Made by a program: the position numbers and the translations under genes
Source of the DNA: Anoxybacillus flavithermus
Lineage (GTDB): Bacteria; Bacillota; Bacilli; Bacillales; Anoxybacillaceae
DNA: 64,000 nt
Assembly (NCBI RefSeq): GCF_002742685.1
Contig: NZ_PEDM01000006.1
Location: forward strand, 1-64,000
Reading direction: 5' to 3'
The notes under the pieces: model-generated
Seen by the model: the letters and a program-made list of their open reading frames with translations, nothing else
Database searches by the model: none
Told to the model about the DNA's origin: nothing
Shown here: positions 54,582 to 63,341 of the stretch, in pieces
Position numbering within the stretch: position 1 is the first letter of the stretch
How the letters are laid out: each line of letters begins with the position of its first letter

Positions 54582-55088
54582 ATGGCGAATGTTACATTTA
54601 AAGGAAATCCTGTCACGTTAATTGGTAATGAAGTGAAAGTCGGTGATGCAGCTCCGAATTTTACTGTGCTTGCGAACGACTTATCACCGGTGACATTAGA
54701 TGATACAAAAGGATTTGTTCGTTTAATTAGTGTTGTGCCGTCAATCGATACAGGGGTTTGTGATGCTCAAACACGTCGTTTCAACGAAGAAGCAGGAAGC
54801 ATCGAAGGAGTAAAAGTATTAACGATTAGCGTCGATTTACCATTTGCCCAAAAGCGTTGGTGCGCGGCAAACGGATTAGAAAACGTTGTTACATTATCCG
54901 ACCATCGCGATGTGTCTTTTGGTCAAGCATACGGTGTGCTCATCCAAGAGCTACGCTTACTTGCTCGTGCCGTATTTGTCGTTGATCGCAACGATCGTGT
55001 GACATATGTCGAGTATGTATCGGAAGCGACAAATCATCCAAACTACGAAGCGGCCATCGAAGCAGCAAAACAAGCAGCTCAACAATAA
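54582..55088 (+). CDS. tpx: Thiol peroxidase (atypical 2-Cys peroxiredoxin)
   Basis: A 168-residue peroxiredoxin that reduces hydroperoxides with thioredoxin. The peroxidatic Cys is in [18 protein letters not shown] (about 60) and the resolving Cys in [12 protein letters not shown] (about 94), the Tpx arrangement. The C-terminal [10 protein letters not shown] is conserved. ATG 54582 follows AGAGGAGGC. It has its own promoter and terminator. Confidence 0.96.
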   Translation: MANVTFKGNPVTLIGNEVKVGDAAPNFTVLANDLSPVTLDDTKGFVRLISVVPSIDTGVCDAQTRRFNEEAGSIEGVKVLTISVDLPFAQKRWCAANGLENVVTLSDHRDVSFGQAYGVLIQELRLLARAVFVVDRNDRVTYVEYVSEATNHPNYEAAIEAAKQAAQQ

Positions 55089-55094
55089 TGATTT

Positions 55095-55123
55095 AAGGCT
55101 ATCTCAAAAAGGGATAGCCTTTT
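55095..55123 (+). terminator. Rho-independent terminator of tpx
   Basis: AAGGCTATC and GATAGCCTT pair over an eight-base loop, followed by TTT. Confidence 0.85.
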
Positions 55124-55173
55124 TCGTTTACATTCTCTAAAATAAAATGTCGGACAGAAAGGAGTGAAACACA

Positions 55174-56148
55174 TTGGAAAAGCTATTTACAGTCATCGAT
55201 GAAACGGCGACATGGCTTCAAGAAGAATTAAAATGTTCGTACTTAGAGGCAGTTGCGGAAACAGGTGAAAACTTATTTCATGAAGACGTCTTGCAAGAAG
55301 AAGTGAGCGAGTTATTAAAAAAACGGTTAAAAAAGGTGTATGCATCTGTTCATTTACATGAATGGAAAAATGAGCACATTCGTAAAGCGTTGCAATTAGC
55401 GATGTTGAAAGGAATGAAGGAATACGTACAGCCACATCATCAAATGACGCCGGATGCAGTATCGGTATTTATTGGATATTTAGTTGATGAATTTACAAAA
55501 ACGTATTTTTCACTATCGCTTCTCGATCCTGCCATTGGAACAGGAAATTTAATGACGGCTGTATTAAATCAACTGACGAATAAAAACGTAAGAAGTTACG
55601 GAGCGGATGCAGACGATTTACTATTGAAGCTCGCTTATGTGAATGCAAATTTACAACAACATGAAATTCAACTGTTTCATCAAGATAGCTTAAAGCCATT
55701 GTTTATTGAGCCGGTTGATGTAGTTGTGTGCGATTTGCCGATCGGATATTATCCAGACGATGAAAACGCCAAATCATTTCGCTTACATGCAAAAAGTGGT
55801 CATTCATACGCTCATTATTTGTTTATTGAGCAAAGTATTCGTTACACAAAAGAAGGCGGATATGTATTTCTCTTAATTCCAAATACACTGTTTACATCAG
55901 ACGAATCAAAACAACTACATGCTTTCATCAAAGAAGAAACGTTTATTCAAGGTTTGTTGCAGCTTCCGCTTTCGATGTTTAAAAATGAAGCAGCAGCGAA
56001 AAGTATTTTTATTTTGCAAAAGAAAGGTGCGCATGCAAAAGCGCCAAAACAAGCATTGCTCGCACAGCTTCCTAGCTTTTCAAATAAAGAGGCGATGCAA
56101 GCGATGGTCGTGAAACTCGAACAATGGCTCAAAGAAAATCGTTCATAA
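55174..56148 (+). CDS. ytxK: YtxK, N6-adenine-methyltransferase-like SAM enzyme
   Basis: A 324-residue class I methyltransferase related to type I restriction HsdM. The SAM loop is DPAIGTGNLMTAV (about 125-137), with the GADADDLLLKLA acidic strand behind it, and the catalytic loop reads CDLPIGYYP in place of NPPY/F. There is no specificity subunit or endonuclease nearby, so it is an orphan; the substrate may be DNA, RNA or protein. TTG 55174 follows AAAGGAGTG. In B. subtilis it lies between tpx and ackA as here. Confidence 0.87.
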   Translation: MEKLFTVIDETATWLQEELKCSYLEAVAETGENLFHEDVLQEEVSELLKKRLKKVYASVHLHEWKNEHIRKALQLAMLKGMKEYVQPHHQMTPDAVSVFIGYLVDEFTKTYFSLSLLDPAIGTGNLMTAVLNQLTNKNVRSYGADADDLLLKLAYVNANLQQHEIQLFHQDSLKPLFIEPVDVVVCDLPIGYYPDDENAKSFRLHAKSGHSYAHYLFIEQSIRYTKEGGYVFLLIPNTLFTSDESKQLHAFIKEETFIQGLLQLPLSMFKNEAAAKSIFILQKKGAHAKAPKQALLAQLPSFSNKEAMQAMVVKLEQWLKENRS

Positions 56149-56174
56149 CCTTCTGAATATAACAAATATGAGAA

Positions 56175-56188
56175 GAAAACGTTTTCGT
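56175..56188. promoter_or_regulatory. Candidate cre (CcpA site) upstream of ackA
   Basis: AGAAAACGTTTTCG near 56172-56187 is part of the palindrome CGAAAACGTTTTCT; it keeps the AAxCGxT core of the operator and differs at the outer bases. B. subtilis ackA is activated by CcpA from upstream cre sites. A weak TACAAT -10 box is at 56265-56270. Confidence 0.5.
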
Positions 56189-56305
56189 TAAGTTTGTGTA
56201 CTTGAAAAGAGCGATGAACGACCCGTAAAATGAGAAACGTACCGATGAAATTCGCATATTTGCATACAATAATTGTGAACGATGTTAAAGGAGCTGTTTA
56301 GTCAA

Positions 56306-57499
56306 ATGCCAAAAGTCATTGCGATCAATGCGGGAAGTTCTTCGTTAAAGTTTCAATTGTTCAACATGCCGAGTGAGGAAGTATTGACAAAAGGTGTTGT
56401 TGAGCGAATTGGTTTTGAAGATGCGATTTTTAATATTACAGTCAATGGTGAAAAAATAAAAGAAGTGACGCCAATTCCAGATCATGCGGTTGCTGTAAAA
56501 ATGTTGCTTGATAAATTAATTGAGCTTGGTATTATTCAATCGTTTGATGAAATTGAAGGAATCGGTCATCGCGTTGTGCATGGTGGTGAAAAGTTTAGCG
56601 ACTCCGTTTTAATTACAGATGAGACGTTAAAAGAAATTGAAGATTTATCTGATTTAGCTCCATTGCACAACCCAGCAAACGTTGTTGGCATTAAAGCGTT
56701 TCGCGAAGTGTTACCGAATGTACCAGCGGTTGCAGTATTTGATACAGCATTCCATCAGACGATGCCAGAGCAGTCGTTTTTATATAGCTTGCCATACGAG
56801 TATTATGAAAAGTTTGGCATTCGTAAATATGGGTTCCACGGCACATCACATAAATATGTGACACAACGTGCAGCTGAGCTATTAGGACGCCCAATTGAGC
56901 AACTTCGTTTAATTTCTTGTCATTTAGGAAATGGAGCAAGTATTGCAGCAGTAGAAGGCGGAAAATCGATTGATACATCGATGGGCTTTACGCCACTTGC
57001 AGGTGTAGCGATGGGAACACGTTCTGGTAATATTGACCCAGCGTTAATCCCATACATTATGCAAAAAACAGGAAAAACAGCAGAAGAAGTGATTGATATT
57101 TTAAATAAAAAGAGCGGTATGCTTGGCTTAACTGGTTTTTCAAGCGATTTGCGCGATATTGAAGAAGCGGCAGCAAAAGGCGATCAACGTGCCGAATTAG
57201 CGCTTGAAGTATTTGCAGGGCGTATTCATAAATATATTGGTTCATACGCAGCGCGCATGTGCGGTGTCGACGCGATTATTTTCACGGCGGGCATTGGAGA
57301 AAATAGTGATGTCGTGCGTGCGAAAGTATTGCGTGGTCTTGAATTCATGGGCGTATACTGGGATCCGGCATTAAATAAAGTGCGCGGCAAAGAAGCGTTC
57401 ATTAGCTATCCGCACTCGCCTGTAAAAGTATTAGTCATCCCAACAAATGAAGAAGTGATGATTGCTCGCGACGTCATGAGATTAGCGAACTTAGCGTAA
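56306..57499 (+). CDS. ackA: Acetate kinase
   Basis: A 397-residue ASKHA-fold kinase that makes ATP and acetate from acetyl phosphate. Family signatures: [13 protein letters not shown] at the N-terminus, [11 protein letters not shown], the [10 protein letters not shown] segment with the catalytic Asp, [20 protein letters not shown] and the C-terminal [13 protein letters not shown] start at ATG 56306 ([10 protein letters not shown]), 12 bases after AAAGGAG; the earlier ATG 56282 lies before the ribosome site. It is the usual acetate-overflow partner of the CcpA system. Confidence 0.96.
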   Translation: MPKVIAINAGSSSLKFQLFNMPSEEVLTKGVVERIGFEDAIFNITVNGEKIKEVTPIPDHAVAVKMLLDKLIELGIIQSFDEIEGIGHRVVHGGEKFSDSVLITDETLKEIEDLSDLAPLHNPANVVGIKAFREVLPNVPAVAVFDTAFHQTMPEQSFLYSLPYEYYEKFGIRKYGFHGTSHKYVTQRAAELLGRPIEQLRLISCHLGNGASIAAVEGGKSIDTSMGFTPLAGVAMGTRSGNIDPALIPYIMQKTGKTAEEVIDILNKKSGMLGLTGFSSDLRDIEEAAAKGDQRAELALEVFAGRIHKYIGSYAARMCGVDAIIFTAGIGENSDVVRAKVLRGLEFMGVYWDPALNKVRGKEAFISYPHSPVKVLVIPTNEEVMIARDVMRLANLA

Positions 57500-57531
57500 G
57501 AAAGGGTGTCCATACGGGCACCTTTTCTTAT
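57498..57531. terminator. Bidirectional terminator between ackA and the small hypothetical gene
   Basis: AAGAAAGGGTGTCC and GGGCACCTTTTCTT pair with one mismatch over a four-base loop. Confidence 0.78.
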
Positions 57532-57842
57532 TGATGTATGCGATTTGTTACTGTTTGATTCATTCGATACCAGATCCATAAATCGTTAATGATTGAAGCG
57601 AGAGCTGCAATTTCAAAGTTGAGCATGCATGAGCGGTTAAAATCGTTTTCTTCTCCGAGTTGTCTTTGTTTTTCATTAATTTGCTGTTCTAATTCAATAA
57701 TTCGATCAGGAATTTTCCCACGAATCGTCTCCCACTCTAATAAAATTGCTGCTTGTTCTTCTTTTGTGTACATATCCCAAGCTTTTTCTAAATGTGGCAA
57801 GCGAATGCCAAGACGTTCATCATATACAAAATGTGCACTCAT
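57528..57842 (-). CDS. Unrecognised 104-residue helical protein
   Basis: I do not recognise it. It is a soluble, all-helical, acidic protein: an N-terminal segment with RLPHLEKAWDMY, a coiled-coil candidate (about 48-66, IIELEQQINEKQRQLGEEN) and a C-terminal helix rich in Trp and aromatic residues (INDLWIWYRM). ATG 57842 follows GGGAGAACG. It stands alone between ackA and argG on the opposite strand. Confidence 0.65.
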   Translation of the reverse strand: MSAHFVYDERLGIRLPHLEKAWDMYTKEEQAAILLEWETIRGKIPDRIIELEQQINEKQRQLGEENDFNRSCMLNFEIAALASIINDLWIWYRMNQTVTNRIHQ

Positions 57843-57895
57843 TTCGTTCTCCCACCCTTTTCACTTATTAATTTTTATTTTAATCAAAATAGTTA

Positions 57896-57924
57896 TTGAA
57901 AAAAAGAAAAATAGCTGTTACATT
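57896..57924 (+). promoter_or_regulatory. Probable argGH promoter
   Basis: TTGAAA (57896-57901) and TACATT (57919-57924) with a 17-base spacer. Confidence 0.5.
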
Positions 57925-57937
57925 ATTAATATGCAAA

Positions 57938-57955
57938 ATGAATAAATATTAAATA
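57938..57955. promoter_or_regulatory. Candidate ARG box (AhrC/ArgR operator) upstream of argG
   Basis: ATGAATAAATATTAAATA resembles the Bacillus ARG box ATGAATAAAAATTCAAG. It lies just behind the promoter, where bound arginine repressor would block argGH. Confidence 0.5.
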
Positions 57956-57988
57956 TAAAGTATTTTTATTCTTTAGGGAGGAACGATC

Positions 57989-59197
57989 ATGGCAAAACCA
58001 AAAGTAGTGCTCGCTTATTCTGGGGGTTTAGATACATCGGTAGCGATTAAATGGCTACAAGAACAAGGATATGATGTTGTAGCTTGTTGTTTAGATGTCG
58101 GAGAAGGAAAAGATTTAGAGTTTGTGAAAGAAAAAGCGTTGAAAGTTGGCGCTGTACAATCATATATGATTGATGCGAAAGAAGAGTTTGCGAATGAATA
58201 TGCGTTAATTGCTTTACAAGCCCATGCGCTATATGAAGGAAAATATCCGCTCATCTCTGCGTTGTCCCGTCCGTTAATTTCGAAAAAACTCGTTGAAATT
58301 GCTGAATTAGAAGGAGCGGTTGCTGTTGCGCACGGGTGCACAGGAAAAGGGAATGACCAAGTGCGTTTTGAGGTATCGATTCAAGCATTAAATCCGAATT
58401 TAAAAGTGATTGCGCCTGTTCGGGAGTGGAAATGGTCGCGCGAAGAAGAAATTGAATATGCAAAGCAACATAACATTCCGATTCCAATCGATTTAGATAG
58501 CCCGTTTTCTATTGATCAAAACTTATGGGGAAGAAGTAACGAATGTGGTATTTTGGAAGATCCGTGGGCAGCGCCGCCAGAAGAAGCGTATGAGTTAACA
58601 ACTGCACTTGAACATACACCGAATGAACCAGATGTCATTGAAATCGGTTTTGAACAAGGGGTACCGAAAACAATTAACGGAAAAGCATATTCGCTTGCAG
58701 ATCTTATTTTACAATTAAATGCACTAGCAGGGAAACACGGTGTCGGTCGCATCGACCATGTGGAAAACCGACTCGTTGGCATTAAATCACGTGAAGTATA
58801 CGAATGTCCTGGTGCGATGACGTTGATTAAAGCACATAAAGAGTTAGAAGACTTAACGCTTGTAAAAGAAGTAGCTCATTTCAAGCCGATCATCGAGCAA
58901 AAAATTGCGGAAGTCATTTATAATGGTCTTTGGTTTTCACCACTAAAAGACGCGCTTGTTGCATTTTTAAAAGAAACGCAAAAAAATGTGACAGGCGTTG
59001 TACGTGTGAAATTGTTTAAAGGTCATGCGATTGTAGAAGGGCGAAAATCTCCGTTTTCGTTATATGATGAAAAGTTAGCGACGTATACAGCAGAAGACGA
59101 ATTCGATCATCAAGCAGCTGTCGGATTTATTTCTCTATTTGGTTTGCCTACAAAAGTATATAGCATCGTCAATGGAGAAAAGAAGGTGAACGTGTGA
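57989..59197 (+). CDS. argG: Argininosuccinate synthase
   Basis: A 402-residue enzyme that joins citrulline and aspartate with ATP. N-type ATP pyrophosphatase loop [12 protein letters not shown] (about 7-18), the aspartate/citrulline segment [13 protein letters not shown] (about 115) and the [18 protein letters not shown] region are typical. ATG 57989 follows AGGGAGGAACG. It overlaps argH by four bases; the pair makes arginine from citrulline. Confidence 0.97.
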   Translation: MAKPKVVLAYSGGLDTSVAIKWLQEQGYDVVACCLDVGEGKDLEFVKEKALKVGAVQSYMIDAKEEFANEYALIALQAHALYEGKYPLISALSRPLISKKLVEIAELEGAVAVAHGCTGKGNDQVRFEVSIQALNPNLKVIAPVREWKWSREEEIEYAKQHNIPIPIDLDSPFSIDQNLWGRSNECGILEDPWAAPPEEAYELTTALEHTPNEPDVIEIGFEQGVPKTINGKAYSLADLILQLNALAGKHGVGRIDHVENRLVGIKSREVYECPGAMTLIKAHKELEDLTLVKEVAHFKPIIEQKIAEVIYNGLWFSPLKDALVAFLKETQKNVTGVVRVKLFKGHAIVEGRKSPFSLYDEKLATYTAEDEFDHQAAVGFISLFGLPTKVYSIVNGEKKVNV

Positions 59198-60570
59198 AGA
59201 AGTTATGGGGGGGACGATTTACAAAAACAGCAGCACAATGGGTCGATGACTTTGGTGCATCGATCCATTTTGATCAACAGCTCGTTGAAGAAGATATCGA
59301 AGGAAGTATCGCGCATGTGACGATGCTTGGCGAATGCGGTATTTTACCGAAAGAAGACGTTGCAACGATCAAAAACGGATTAATGAAGCTATTAGAAAAA
59401 GCGAAAAAAGGGGAACTTTCTTTTTCTGTTGCTTATGAAGATATTCATTTAAACATTGAAAAAATGTTAATAGATGAAGTTGGTCCTGTTGGTGGTAAGC
59501 TTCATACAGGGAGAAGCCGCAACGATCAAGTGGCGACAGATATGCATTTATATTTACGAAAACGAGTGATTGAGATCATTGAACTTATTCGTCAGTTGCA
59601 ACGTGTGCTTGTGAAAAAAGCAGAACAACATATTGAAACGCTTGTCCCCGGCTATACGCACTTGCAACGGGCGCAGCCGATTTCGTTTGCTCATCATCTC
59701 ATGGCGTACGTATGGATGTTTGAACGGGATCGCGAACGTTTTGCCGAGTCGCTCAAACGAATTAACAAATCACCCCTCGGTGCTGGAGCGCTCGCAGGAA
59801 CAACGTTTCCGATCGATCGCCATTTAACAGCACAACTTCTCGGTTTTGACAGCATATATGAAAATAGTTTAGATGCGGTAAGTGATCGCGATTTTATTAT
59901 TGAATTTTTAAGTAATAGCTCTATTTTAATGATGCATTTATCTCGTTTTTGTGAAGAGCTTATTCTTTGGTCGAGCCAGGAGTTTCAGTTTATCGAAATG
60001 GATGATACGTTTGCGACGGGAAGCAGCATTATGCCGCAAAAGAAAAATCCAGATATGGCTGAACTTATTCGAGGGAAAACGGGGCGAGTGTATGGAAACT
60101 TAATGGCTTTATTGACCGTTATGAAAGGGCTACCGCTTGCTTACAATAAAGATATGCAAGAAGATAAAGAAGGAATGTTTGATACCGTTCAAACGGTGAT
60201 CGGTAGCTTAAAAATTTTTGCTGGAATGATTGAAACGATGACAGTCCGCACAGATGTGATGGAAAAAGTAACGAAACAAGATTTTTCCAATGCAACGGAA
60301 CTAGCGGATTATTTAGCGAAAAAAGGGGTGCCGTTTCGCGAGGCGCATGAAATCGTTGGAAAACTTGTGCTGACATGTATTGAACGAGGTGTTTTTTTAG
60401 CTGATTTACCGCTTCATGTGTATCAACAAGCTTCGCCATTATTTGAGGAAGATATTTATGAAGCGCTTGATCCGTATACAGCTGTCAACCGTCGCATGAG
60501 TGCAGGTGGAACGGGATTTAAAGAAGTGAAGCAAGCAATCGAAAAAGCGAAACAAATAATAGAGGCATAA
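59194..60570 (+). CDS. argH: Argininosuccinate lyase
   Basis: A 458-residue fumarase/aspartase-fold enzyme that splits argininosuccinate to arginine and fumarate. The signature [12 protein letters not shown] (about 278-289), TGRSRNDQV and THLQRAQP (catalytic His) are all visible. GTG 59194 overlaps the argG stop (GTGTGA) and follows AGAAGGTGAACG. Length is standard. A long stem ends both this gene and the convergent usp. Confidence 0.97.
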   Translation: MKKLWGGRFTKTAAQWVDDFGASIHFDQQLVEEDIEGSIAHVTMLGECGILPKEDVATIKNGLMKLLEKAKKGELSFSVAYEDIHLNIEKMLIDEVGPVGGKLHTGRSRNDQVATDMHLYLRKRVIEIIELIRQLQRVLVKKAEQHIETLVPGYTHLQRAQPISFAHHLMAYVWMFERDRERFAESLKRINKSPLGAGALAGTTFPIDRHLTAQLLGFDSIYENSLDAVSDRDFIIEFLSNSSILMMHLSRFCEELILWSSQEFQFIEMDDTFATGSSIMPQKKNPDMAELIRGKTGRVYGNLMALLTVMKGLPLAYNKDMQEDKEGMFDTVQTVIGSLKIFAGMIETMTVRTDVMEKVTKQDFSNATELADYLAKKGVPFREAHEIVGKLVLTCIERGVFLADLPLHVYQQASPLFEEDIYEALDPYTAVNRRMSAGGTGFKEVKQAIEKAKQIIEA

Positions 60571-60592
60571 AAGCAAACGCTTTTATGCCTCT
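60561..60592. terminator. Bidirectional terminator between argH and the universal stress protein
   Basis: A 14-bp perfect stem AGAGGCATAAAAGC / GCTTTTATGCCTCT with a four-base loop; it overlaps the last codons of both convergent genes. Confidence 0.82.
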
Positions 60593-61035
60593 GTTTGTTC
60601 TGGGGTGCGTACGACGAGTACGTCGCATTTCGCATATCTTGTAATATGTTCAGAAACGCTTCCAATGAAAAATCGTTCCACAGCGCTCATTCCTGTTGCG
60701 CCACAAACAATTAAATCTACTTCATATTTCGGAGCGACTTCTTTCGAAATTTTTACTTTTGGGGAACCGTACTCAATATCTGTGACGACTTCTTTGACGC
60801 CCGCATCGACTGCTTGCTTTTCGTATGATTGCAACAATTCTTTTGCGAATTTTTCCGCTCGCTCTGCCACTGTTCGATCGTATGCTTCAATGGTCGCGAA
60901 TGAACGAACGTCGATAATGTGCGAAAGAACGAGTGAAGCATCGTTGCGTTTGGCGATTTCAATTGCTTTTTTAAACGCCCATTCTGCTTCTTTGGAGCCA
61001 TCGACTGCCACTAAAATTTTTTTATACTTGTACAT
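60583..61035 (-). CDS. Universal stress protein, ATP-binding type
   Basis: A 150-residue UspA-fold protein. ILVAVDGSKEAEWAF begins it and the ATP-binding motif G-x2-G-x9-G-S is present as GATGMSAVERFFIGS (about 115-129), followed by YAKCDVLVVR. It likely dimerises and responds to stress or energy state. I choose ATG 61035, six bases after GGGGGA; ATG 61041 touches the ribosome site. Divergent from the small acidic gene. Confidence 0.92.
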   Translation of the reverse strand: MYKYKKILVAVDGSKEAEWAFKKAIEIAKRNDASLVLSHIIDVRSFATIEAYDRTVAERAEKFAKELLQSYEKQAVDAGVKEVVTDIEYGSPKVKISKEVAPKYEVDLIVCGATGMSAVERFFIGSVSEHITRYAKCDVLVVRTPEQTEA

Positions 61036-61141
61036 AAACATTCCCCCAATAAAAAATTTTCCTTCCTATTCAAGTATATCATTTTTTGTAAAACAAACAC
61101 TACGTATTGTCGAAAAAATTATGACGAAAGGGGTAAAAACA

Positions 61142-61270
61142 ATGCGTGAAAAGGAACAAAAAGAACAACTGTATTATGATGAAAACGGCGTTTCAGAAGT
61201 GACTGAGCAAATTACAGATGCATACATTAGCGGGGTCATTGAACAGGAAGATGAACAAAAGAGGCGATAA
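61142..61270 (+). CDS. Small acidic hypothetical protein (42 residues)
   Basis: A short open frame with an AAAGGGGT ribosome site eight bases upstream and its own terminator directly behind. The product is hydrophilic, with basic N-terminus (MREKEQKEQ) and acidic rest, and no hydrophobic segment. Many Bacillaceae have similar small acidic proteins in this area, but I do not recognise the family. The frame is open for 180 codons upstream only as antisense of usp. Confidence 0.6.
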   Translation: MREKEQKEQLYYDENGVSEVTEQITDAYISGVIEQEDEQKRR

Positions 61271-61280
61271 CGCCTCTTTT
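61257..61280 (+). terminator. Rho-independent terminator of the small acidic gene
   Basis: AAAAGAGGCG and CGCCTCTTTT pair perfectly over an ATAA loop, followed by GTTT. Confidence 0.8.
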
Positions 61281-61362
61281 GTTTCTAGCGAGCATAACAA
61301 GTGTTTTCCTCCGCCTATTTGTAGTACGATAAACATAGCAAAGTATGGATGGAGGGATGAGT

Positions 61363-62124
61363 GTGAGACATGCCATTGTAACAGCAGGATCGAAAGGTCT
61401 CGGAAAAAAAGTGACGGAACGATTTTTAAACAAAGGATATGCCGTTACCGTCCATTATCGAAGCGACATACAAGCTGTTGAAGCGTTGAAAGAAATGTAT
61501 CGTGATTGTCATGACCGCCTTCATTTTGTGCAAGGGGATGTGACGAATAAAGAAGATTTAATCTGTCTTGTCGATGAAGCCGTTGCTAAATTTGGACGCA
61601 TCGATTATTTAGTTCATAATGCAGGCCCTTACATATTTGAACGAAAAAAGTTAGCCGATTATACCGATGATGAGTGGTATGAAATGATTGAAGGGAACTT
61701 AAGCGCCATGTTTCATTTGTTTAAACGAGTTGTTCCGATCATGCGTAACCAACGTTTCGGCCGCATTGTGACGTATGGTTTTCAAGGAGCAGATCACGCA
61801 CCAGGATGGATGTACCGTTCAGCATTTAGTGCAGCAAAAGTAGGGCTCGTTTCTCTTACAAAAACGATTGCACTTGAGGAAGCGGAATATGGCATTACCG
61901 CAAATATGGTTTGTCCGGGAAATATTATTGGAGAAATGAAAGAGGCAACGATTGCATATGCTCGTCAGGTGAAAGACGACATGACACCGATTGGCCGTTC
62001 AGGGACGGGAGAAGATATTGCCCGTGTCGTTGAATTTTTATGTGATGATCACTCCGATATGATTACAGGGACAGTCATTGAAGTGACAGGAGGGCTTGAT
62101 GTTATTCATCGTTATCGAAAATAG
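61363..62124 (+). CDS. ytkK: YtkK-like short-chain dehydrogenase/reductase family protein
   Basis: A 253-residue Rossmann-fold SDR-like protein. The nucleotide loop is TAGSKGLG (about 6-13), NAGP is conserved, and the C-terminal TGTVIEVTGGLDV is typical. The catalytic Tyr of Y-x3-K is replaced by Phe (RSAFSAAK), and no Ser stands 13 residues before it, so ordinary oxidoreductase chemistry is doubtful. I favour GTG 61363 (VRHAIVTAG), which follows GGAGGGATGA; ATG 61345 and 61357 lie in or before that ribosome site. Confidence 0.85.
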   Translation: MRHAIVTAGSKGLGKKVTERFLNKGYAVTVHYRSDIQAVEALKEMYRDCHDRLHFVQGDVTNKEDLICLVDEAVAKFGRIDYLVHNAGPYIFERKKLADYTDDEWYEMIEGNLSAMFHLFKRVVPIMRNQRFGRIVTYGFQGADHAPGWMYRSAFSAAKVGLVSLTKTIALEEAEYGITANMVCPGNIIGEMKEATIAYARQVKDDMTPIGRSGTGEDIARVVEFLCDDHSDMITGTVIEVTGGLDVIHRYRK

Positions 62125-62145
62125 GCTGCCAACATGACAGCCTAT
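62121..62145. terminator. Hairpin between ytkK and the dipeptidase gene
   Basis: ATAGGCTG and CAGCCTAT pair over a nine-base loop. T-runs are short on both strands, so efficiency is uncertain. Confidence 0.5.
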
Positions 62146-63236
62146 ATGATCTGTAGTTCTTTTGGGTATGTTGTTAAAAGAAGCGGTCCTCTTCCAGTCA
62201 TATATACGTCGTCTTCAATGCGTACGCCACCGACAGATGGGACGTAAATACCGGGCTCAATTGTAAATACCATTCCTGCTTGAAGTGGCATGGTATTTGT
62301 TGCGTTCATTGACGGATATTCATGAACATCAATACCAAGACCATGACCAATTCGATGCGGGAAATACGCCCCGTAACCTTCTCGTTCAATTCGTGAACGA
62401 GCTGCCTTGTCAATGCTTCCGATGGATGCACCAATTTGACATGCATGAATCGCAGCTTGCTGTGCTTGTAAGACGGTGTTGTATATGCGTTTTTGTTCTT
62501 CTGTTGGTTGTCCGAATACGACCGTGCGCGTAATGTCGGAACAATATCCATCAAGCACGATGCCGAGGTCAAATAACACGAAATCACCTGCTTGAATGCG
62601 ATTCATTCCTGGGACACCGTGGGGATGTGCGCTATTTGTTCCAACGAGAACCATCGTATCAAATGCCATCGTGCGCACCCCTTTTTTCTTTAACTCGTAT
62701 TCAATGGTAGCGATGATCTCCAATTCTGTTTTTCCTTCTTTTATGGAACGAACACCGACATCGACACCGAAATCAGCTAATTCAGCTGCTTGACGAAGCG
62801 TTTGTAGTTCTTTTTCATCTTTTGTCATACGTAGTTCATGAAGCGTATTGGTTAAATCGAAAAACGATGCATGTGAAAAGCATGATTGTAGTTGTTCGAG
62901 ACGGCTTACCGTCATATGAGATGTTTCAATACCAATTCGTTCCGTTTGTACGTTTCGTCTATTTAGCTCATTGCGCAACATATGCCAAGGATGATGCACA
63001 TCATCATAGCTGATGATCGTATATGCCCAACCGGCTTGTTTCGCTTGATTCACATCCATTTCTGGACAAATGAGAAACGGTTCGTCATTTGGAAACACGA
63101 CAATAGCTAATAGCCGCTCATGTGGGTTGCTGTAAAAGTTGCTAAAATAAAAAACGTTTGCTGTCGATGTAATGAACGCCCATGACGCGTTTGTTTCTTT
63201 CAATTTTTGTTGGAGTTTGCTCATTCGTTCCATCAT
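62142..63236 (-). CDS. Xaa-Pro dipeptidase/aminopeptidase (M24 family)
   Basis: A 364-residue pita-bread-fold metallopeptidase acting on X-Pro peptides. A creatinase-like N-terminal domain (1-130) precedes the catalytic domain. Metal ligands are visible: Asp in LFDLGIVLDGYCSDITR (two Asp), His in HRIGHGLGIDVHE, Glu in FTIEPGIYV and Glu in GGVRIEDDVY. ATG 63236 is seven bases after AAAGGA; GTG 63242 is too close. Length is standard for YkvY/YqhT/PapA-type enzymes. Divergent from ytkL. Confidence 0.92.
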   Translation of the reverse strand: MMERMSKLQQKLKETNASWAFITSTANVFYFSNFYSNPHERLLAIVVFPNDEPFLICPEMDVNQAKQAGWAYTIISYDDVHHPWHMLRNELNRRNVQTERIGIETSHMTVSRLEQLQSCFSHASFFDLTNTLHELRMTKDEKELQTLRQAAELADFGVDVGVRSIKEGKTELEIIATIEYELKKKGVRTMAFDTMVLVGTNSAHPHGVPGMNRIQAGDFVLFDLGIVLDGYCSDITRTVVFGQPTEEQKRIYNTVLQAQQAAIHACQIGASIGSIDKAARSRIEREGYGAYFPHRIGHGLGIDVHEYPSMNATNTMPLQAGMVFTIEPGIYVPSVGGVRIEDDVYMTGRGPLLLTTYPKELQII

Positions 63237-63341
63237 ATTCACGTCCTTTCTTTTTCAGCTTATCATGAACGAAAAAAGAAGGAAATAGTGCAAAAATGAA
63301 GAAACAAAATCATAGGAAAAACGAAGAAAGGAGAATGAAAA

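Noticed and set aside
55174-56148. Type I restriction-modification system
   Set aside because: Only a diverged methylase is present; neither HsdS nor HsdR lies in the neighbourhood.
60605-61141. Long plus-strand open frame before the small acidic gene
   Set aside because: Antisense to the universal stress protein; the only supported start is ATG 61142.
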